Positions 61,219 through 64,000 of a stretch of DNA of 64,000 nt are shown here, one piece after another. The notes below the pieces were generated by a model that was given only the letters and a program-made list of their open reading frames with translations, ran no database searches and had not been told where the DNA came from. Position 1 is the first letter of the stretch. Each line of letters begins with the position of its first letter. Location of the stretch: the NCBI RefSeq assembly GCF_044326205.1, contig NZ_JBIRCY010000015.1, positions 1 to 64,000 on the forward strand, in the 5' to 3' direction. This DNA is from Kumtagia sp044326205 (GTDB lineage Bacteria > Pseudomonadota > Alphaproteobacteria > Rhizobiales > Rhizobiaceae). Both the position numbers and the translations under genes were made by a program.

Positions 61219-64000
61219 TCAGTTCGCCAGTACCCGCGTCGATGGGAACGTCACCTCCACCAGCGTGCCTTCGCCGGGCGTCGAGTTGATGGTGAACCGG
61301 GCGCGGTTGGCTTCCACCATCGCCTTGGTCAGCGGCAGGCCGAGACCGGTGCCGTCGCCGCGCGAGCGCTTCAGCGTGTTGATCTGCTTGAACGGTTTCA
61401 GCGCCTGCTCGATCTCCGCCTGGGTCATGCCTATGCCGGTGTCGCGCACCCGCATCACAACGTCGCCCGAAGGTTCGTAGGAGGTCGAGACGATGACCTG
61501 GCCGCCGGCCTGCGTGTAGCGCACGGCGTTGGAGAGCAGGTTGAGCGCGATCTGCCTGACGCTGCGGGCGTCGGCCACGATATCAGGCAGCCGCGAGGCG
61601 AAGCTGGAGCGGATGATCACCCGCTCGCGATTAGCCTGCGGCTGCATCATCGCCACCGTCTGGCCGAGCGTCTCGTTGAGCGACACGGCCTCATAGGCCA
61701 TCTCCTGCTCGCCCGCCTCGATCTTCGAGATGTCGAGCAGGTCGTTGACCAGTTCGAGCACATGGTTTCCCGACCGGTTGATGTCGAGCAGATAATCGCG
61801 ATAGCGGTCGTTTCCGATCGCGCCGAAACGCTCGTCGATCATCAGTTCGGAAAAACCGATGATGGCGTTGAGCGGCGTGCGGATCTCGTGGCTGATGCGC
61901 GCCAGAAAATCCGACTTCTGCGAGGAGGCGCGCTCCGCCACCGAGCGCGCCTGGGTCAATTCCTCTTCGGCGCGCTTCCACTGGGTGATGTCGCGCACCA
62001 CCGCGCAATAACCGCTGTCGTTGGGCAGCTTGCCGATGGTCATGAACAGCGGGATGAAGCGGCCTTGCGCTTCGCGGCCGATCACTTCGCGCCCGTCATT
62101 GAGCACGCTGGCGACGCCATGATCCGAGAGGCCGTTGAGATAGTCGCGCGCCGCCCGCTGGCTTTCCATGGCGAACAGCGAGACGAAGGGCTTTCCGCTG
62201 ACATCGTCCGTGTCGAAGCCGAACAGGGCTTCCGCCGGGCGGCTGATCGAGCGGATCATGCCGTCATGGGTGATCAGGATCACGCCGTCGGTCGCCGTGT
62301 CGATGATCGCTCGCATCTCCGAGACGCGAGCCTTCAGCGCCTCGACATCGGGCTGCTGGGGCAGGGGCGCTTCGTCGTCCGAAACATCGACCGCCTCGCC
62401 CGTGCGGCGCACCACCAGCATCAGCGCGTGGCCGCCGCTCCACGGCACCGAACGCAGCAGCGCCTCGATGGGGAATTCCATATCGTCGGCGGTCCGCATC
62501 CGGAGTGACCGTCCCGTCCCGTCTCTCGCGTCATCCTGGTAGGGATCGGAAAACAGCGCGCCAAGCCCGCCCACCTCACGAAGCGCGTCGAGCGAGCCAT
62601 AGCCGGTCAGGTTCAGGAATTCGTCATTGGCGTAGTGCAGCACGTCGCCGGAATGGATCAGAAGCGGCACCGGCAGGCGCGAGAGGATCGCCGTGTCCTG
62701 GAATCGCTTGCCGCTGTCCGGTGATGAGGAAAAGGCCGACGGCATGAAGCCGCCGGTCTTGAGTTCGGCGATAGCCGCCCGTGCCGCGGCGACCGGCGAG
62801 ACGATTGCAGGCGCCTCGACCGCATCTGAAACGTCGGATGTCGGCTCTGGTGTTTCGTGGCCGGCGACGATTTCGGCCGTTGATGCGGGCAGGTCCGGCG
62901 ATTCGGCCTTGGCGTCGTCGATGGAAATCGTATCGGCGTCCGCTTCAGTCTCATCCGATACGTGCGAGGCCAATTGCGGCTGCGGCTCGCGGCCGGCTCC
63001 GGGTTCGACCGGCGATTGAGGGCGTTCGGGTTGTTCCGTACGATTGCTGTCGATGGAAACCGTATCCGCGTCGGCCTCACGCGCATTCGCTTCCTGCCAT
63101 GCCGGTTCGGCTCCGTGCGACGGTTCATGGCCTGGAATGATCCCGGCCCCCGAAGCTGACAGATTCAGCGATCCAGTCTCGGTGTCGTGGATCGAAACCG
63201 TATCGGCGTCCGCATCATCCAGTACCTCGGATGCCAGTGCCGGTTGTGGCTCGCGGCTGGCTCCGGATTCGATCGGCGATTCGGGCTGTTCTGTCCGATC
63301 GCTGTCGATGGAAACCGTTTCGGCCTCGGCATGCGCTTCCTGCCATGTCGGTCCGGTCGCCGGTGACGGTTCCTGGTCGGCAACGGTCCCGGTTCCCGTT
63401 TCGGGTAGGTCGGACTGTTCAGCCCGGCTGCCATCAATGGAAATCGTATCGGCGTGCGTATGTCCTTCGTGCGCGGGGAGCTCCTGCCACGCCGGCTCGG
63501 CTACAGGCTGAAATCTGGACGCATCTGCCAGCGACGCGGGCGGTTCGCCAGCGTCCACGACAATCGTATCGGCTGCCGCCGCTTCGGGCTCTCGGGCCGC
63601 CTGCGTGGTTAGTTCCGGCGCCTGTCCGGCGCGGGCCGGATGCTCCGAAGTGGCGCCCGTACCGGCGGCACCCGCGTCCGGCGTCACGAGGTCGCCGGTC
63701 GGCTCACGCGCCGCGTCGGCGATCGTTTCGACAGCCGCCGTTTGATATGACTGCGGTTGGGTAGCAGCGCTGGCCTCCGCTGCTGTCGGATCGGCCGCGG
63801 CCCCGACGTCTGCTGCCGGCTCCATCGATATGGTTGCAGCCGATGAAGCGTGAGCTTCGCCACCGTTCACGGGCTCGACGGCAAGACTGTTTTCGACCTC
63901 GCCCGGCATCTGCTCTGCCGTGGTCGCCACGCTGTCATTCGCGGCGGTTCCCATCGCCGCGACAGCGGCTTCCGTGCCCGACTGACGCGCGCCATTGGCG
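61219..64000 (-). CDS. PAS-domain sensor histidine kinase of the DivJ/PleC/PdhS type, 5' end beyond the window
   Basis: At least 911 residues are visible from a Met at 63954, and the frame stays open to the right edge, so the true start is probably outside. Counting from that Met, residues 1-390 are acidic low-complexity sequence with long repeats. Two PAS-like regions follow (about 425-530 and 560-670; C-A-V-V-R-D-I-T-Q-W). The H-box I-S-H-E-I-R-T-P-L-N is near 689, with the family phrase E-R-F-G-A-I-G-N-D-R-Y-R-D-Y. N-, G1- and G2-boxes (N-L-L-S-N-A-V; D-T-G-I-G-M; G-T-G-L-G-L) are complete. No membrane segment is seen, so it is likely cytoplasmic. A role in DivK phosphorylation and cell-cycle polarity is inferred from similarity. 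Confidence 0.85.
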   Translation of the reverse strand, partial: ANGARQSGTEAAVAAMGTAANDSVATTAEQMPGEVENSLAVEPVNGGEAHASSAATISMEPAADVGAAADPTAAEASAATQPQSYQTAAVETIADAAREPTGDLVTPDAGAAGTGATSEHPARAGQAPELTTQAAREPEAAAADTIVVDAGEPPASLADASRFQPVAEPAWQELPAHEGHTHADTISIDGSRAEQSDLPETGTGTVADQEPSPATGPTWQEAHAEAETVSIDSDRTEQPESPIESGASREPQPALASEVLDDADADTVSIHDTETGSLNLSASGAGIIPGHEPSHGAEPAWQEANAREADADTVSIDSNRTEQPERPQSPVEPGAGREPQPQLASHVSDETEADADTISIDDAKAESPDLPASTAEIVAGHETPEPTSDVSDAVEAPAIVSPVAAARAAIAELKTGGFMPSAFSSSPDSGKRFQDTAILSRLPVPLLIHSGDVLHYANDEFLNLTGYGSLDALREVGGLGALFSDPYQDDARDGTGRSLRMRTADDMEFPIEALLRSVPWSGGHALMLVVRRTGEAVDVSDDEAPLPQQPDVEALKARVSEMRAIIDTATDGVILITHDGMIRSISRPAEALFGFDTDDVSGKPFVSLFAMESQRAARDYLNGLSDHGVASVLNDGREVIGREAQGRFIPLFMTIGKLPNDSGYCAVVRDITQWKRAEEELTQARSVAERASSQKSDFLARISHEIRTPLNAIIGFSELMIDERFGAIGNDRYRDYLLDINRSGNHVLELVNDLLDISKIEAGEQEMAYEAVSLNETLGQTVAMMQPQANRERVIIRSSFASRLPDIVADARSVRQIALNLLSNAVRYTQAGGQVIVSTSYEPSGDVVMRVRDTGIGMTQAEIEQALKPFKQINTLKRSRGDGTGLGLPLTKAMVEANRARFTINSTPGEGTLVEVTFPSTRVLAN
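62850..63510 (-). repeat. Degenerate long repeats in the histidine kinase N-terminal region
   Basis: The coding region repeats a block of roughly 75-95 codons about two and a half times. Each block carries P-x-W-Q-E, then A-D/E-T-V/I-S-I-D, then E-Q-P-E, R-E-P-Q-P-x-L-A-S, and G-H-E-P. The phrase A-D-T-I/V-S-I occurs at least five times. The DNA repeats too, so recent duplication is likely. Confidence 0.7.

Overview
The window looks like chromosomal DNA of an alphaproteobacterium of the order Hyphomicrobiales (Rhizobiales), most like the Phyllobacteriaceae (Mesorhizobium and relatives). This is inferred from the high GC content, the zwf-pgl-edd order, an Irr-type iron box in front of an iron-uptake gene, an aceA gene divergent from a RamB/ScfR-type regulator, a DivJ/PleC/PdhS-type histidine kinase, and polyamine genes of rhizobial type. 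No rRNA, tRNA, CRISPR array, transposase or phage gene was recognised. Most of the window is ordinary core and accessory metabolism; a few small islands are less usual.

Layout. 1-6.7 kb: two LysR regulators, a Tat-exported NTF2-like protein, a PhyH-type dioxygenase, a homoserine-dehydrogenase-like oxidoreductase with a SAF domain, and a histidine phosphatase. 6.8-16 kb: proC, then a polysaccharide block (O-antigen-ligase-like polymerase, GT2 glycosyltransferase, DUF6492 protein, Wzx-type flippase and a very long Wzz/Wzc-type protein that lacks a kinase domain). 16-22.3 kb: folD, a GlxA-type AraC regulator, GNAT, a VWA protein, and an SDR gene divergent from a MarR-GNAT fusion across a perfect palindrome. 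22.4-25.3 kb: a free-standing RNase-A-like toxin-fold protein with a possible partner ORF, an ABC-F ATPase, and a small zinc-ribbon protein. 25.3-29.4 kb: the Entner-Doudoroff operon zwf-pgl-edd. 29.6-33.5 kb: aldehyde dehydrogenase, SDR, DUF3291 and an SH3-domain membrane protein. 33.8-37.2 kb: gamma-glutamylputrescine-type oxidase and synthetase, and a receiver-domain protein. 37.4-43.1 kb: isocitrate lyase with a small downstream gene, the ScfR/RamB-like regulator, and a class III adenylate cyclase. 43.2-46.7 kb: a DUF2971 gene of more AT-rich composition, then a LysR gene bracketed by two direct copies of a repeat, and an EamA transporter. 47-51.1 kb: the putrescine ABC transporter potFGHI. 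51.3-57.8 kb: an RTX-type secreted repeat protein, an AsmA-family protein and acetoacetyl-CoA synthetase. 58-64 kb: a candidate sRNA or 3' UTR terminator, the fbpB and fbpA ferric-iron transporter genes under an Irr box, and a histidine kinase that runs off the right edge.

How the parts fit. Putrescine can enter through PotFGHI and be channelled through the gamma-glutamylation branch by the PuuA-like and PuuB-like proteins. The glyoxylate shunt (aceA) and acetoacetyl-CoA synthetase both serve growth on C2/C4 or storage carbon, and the RamB/ScfR-like regulator next to aceA probably senses that state. Sugar carbon goes through Zwf-Pgl-Edd. The polysaccharide block has polymerase, flippase and co-polymerase functions but no priming transferase or outer-membrane exporter within view.

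The best candidates for something not well described are the RNase-A-fold/98-residue ORF pair at 22.4-23.2 kb, the kinase-less co-polymerase with its repeat-rich tails, two period-7 inverted-repeat elements 18 kb apart, and the 64-bp direct repeat flanking a LysR gene.
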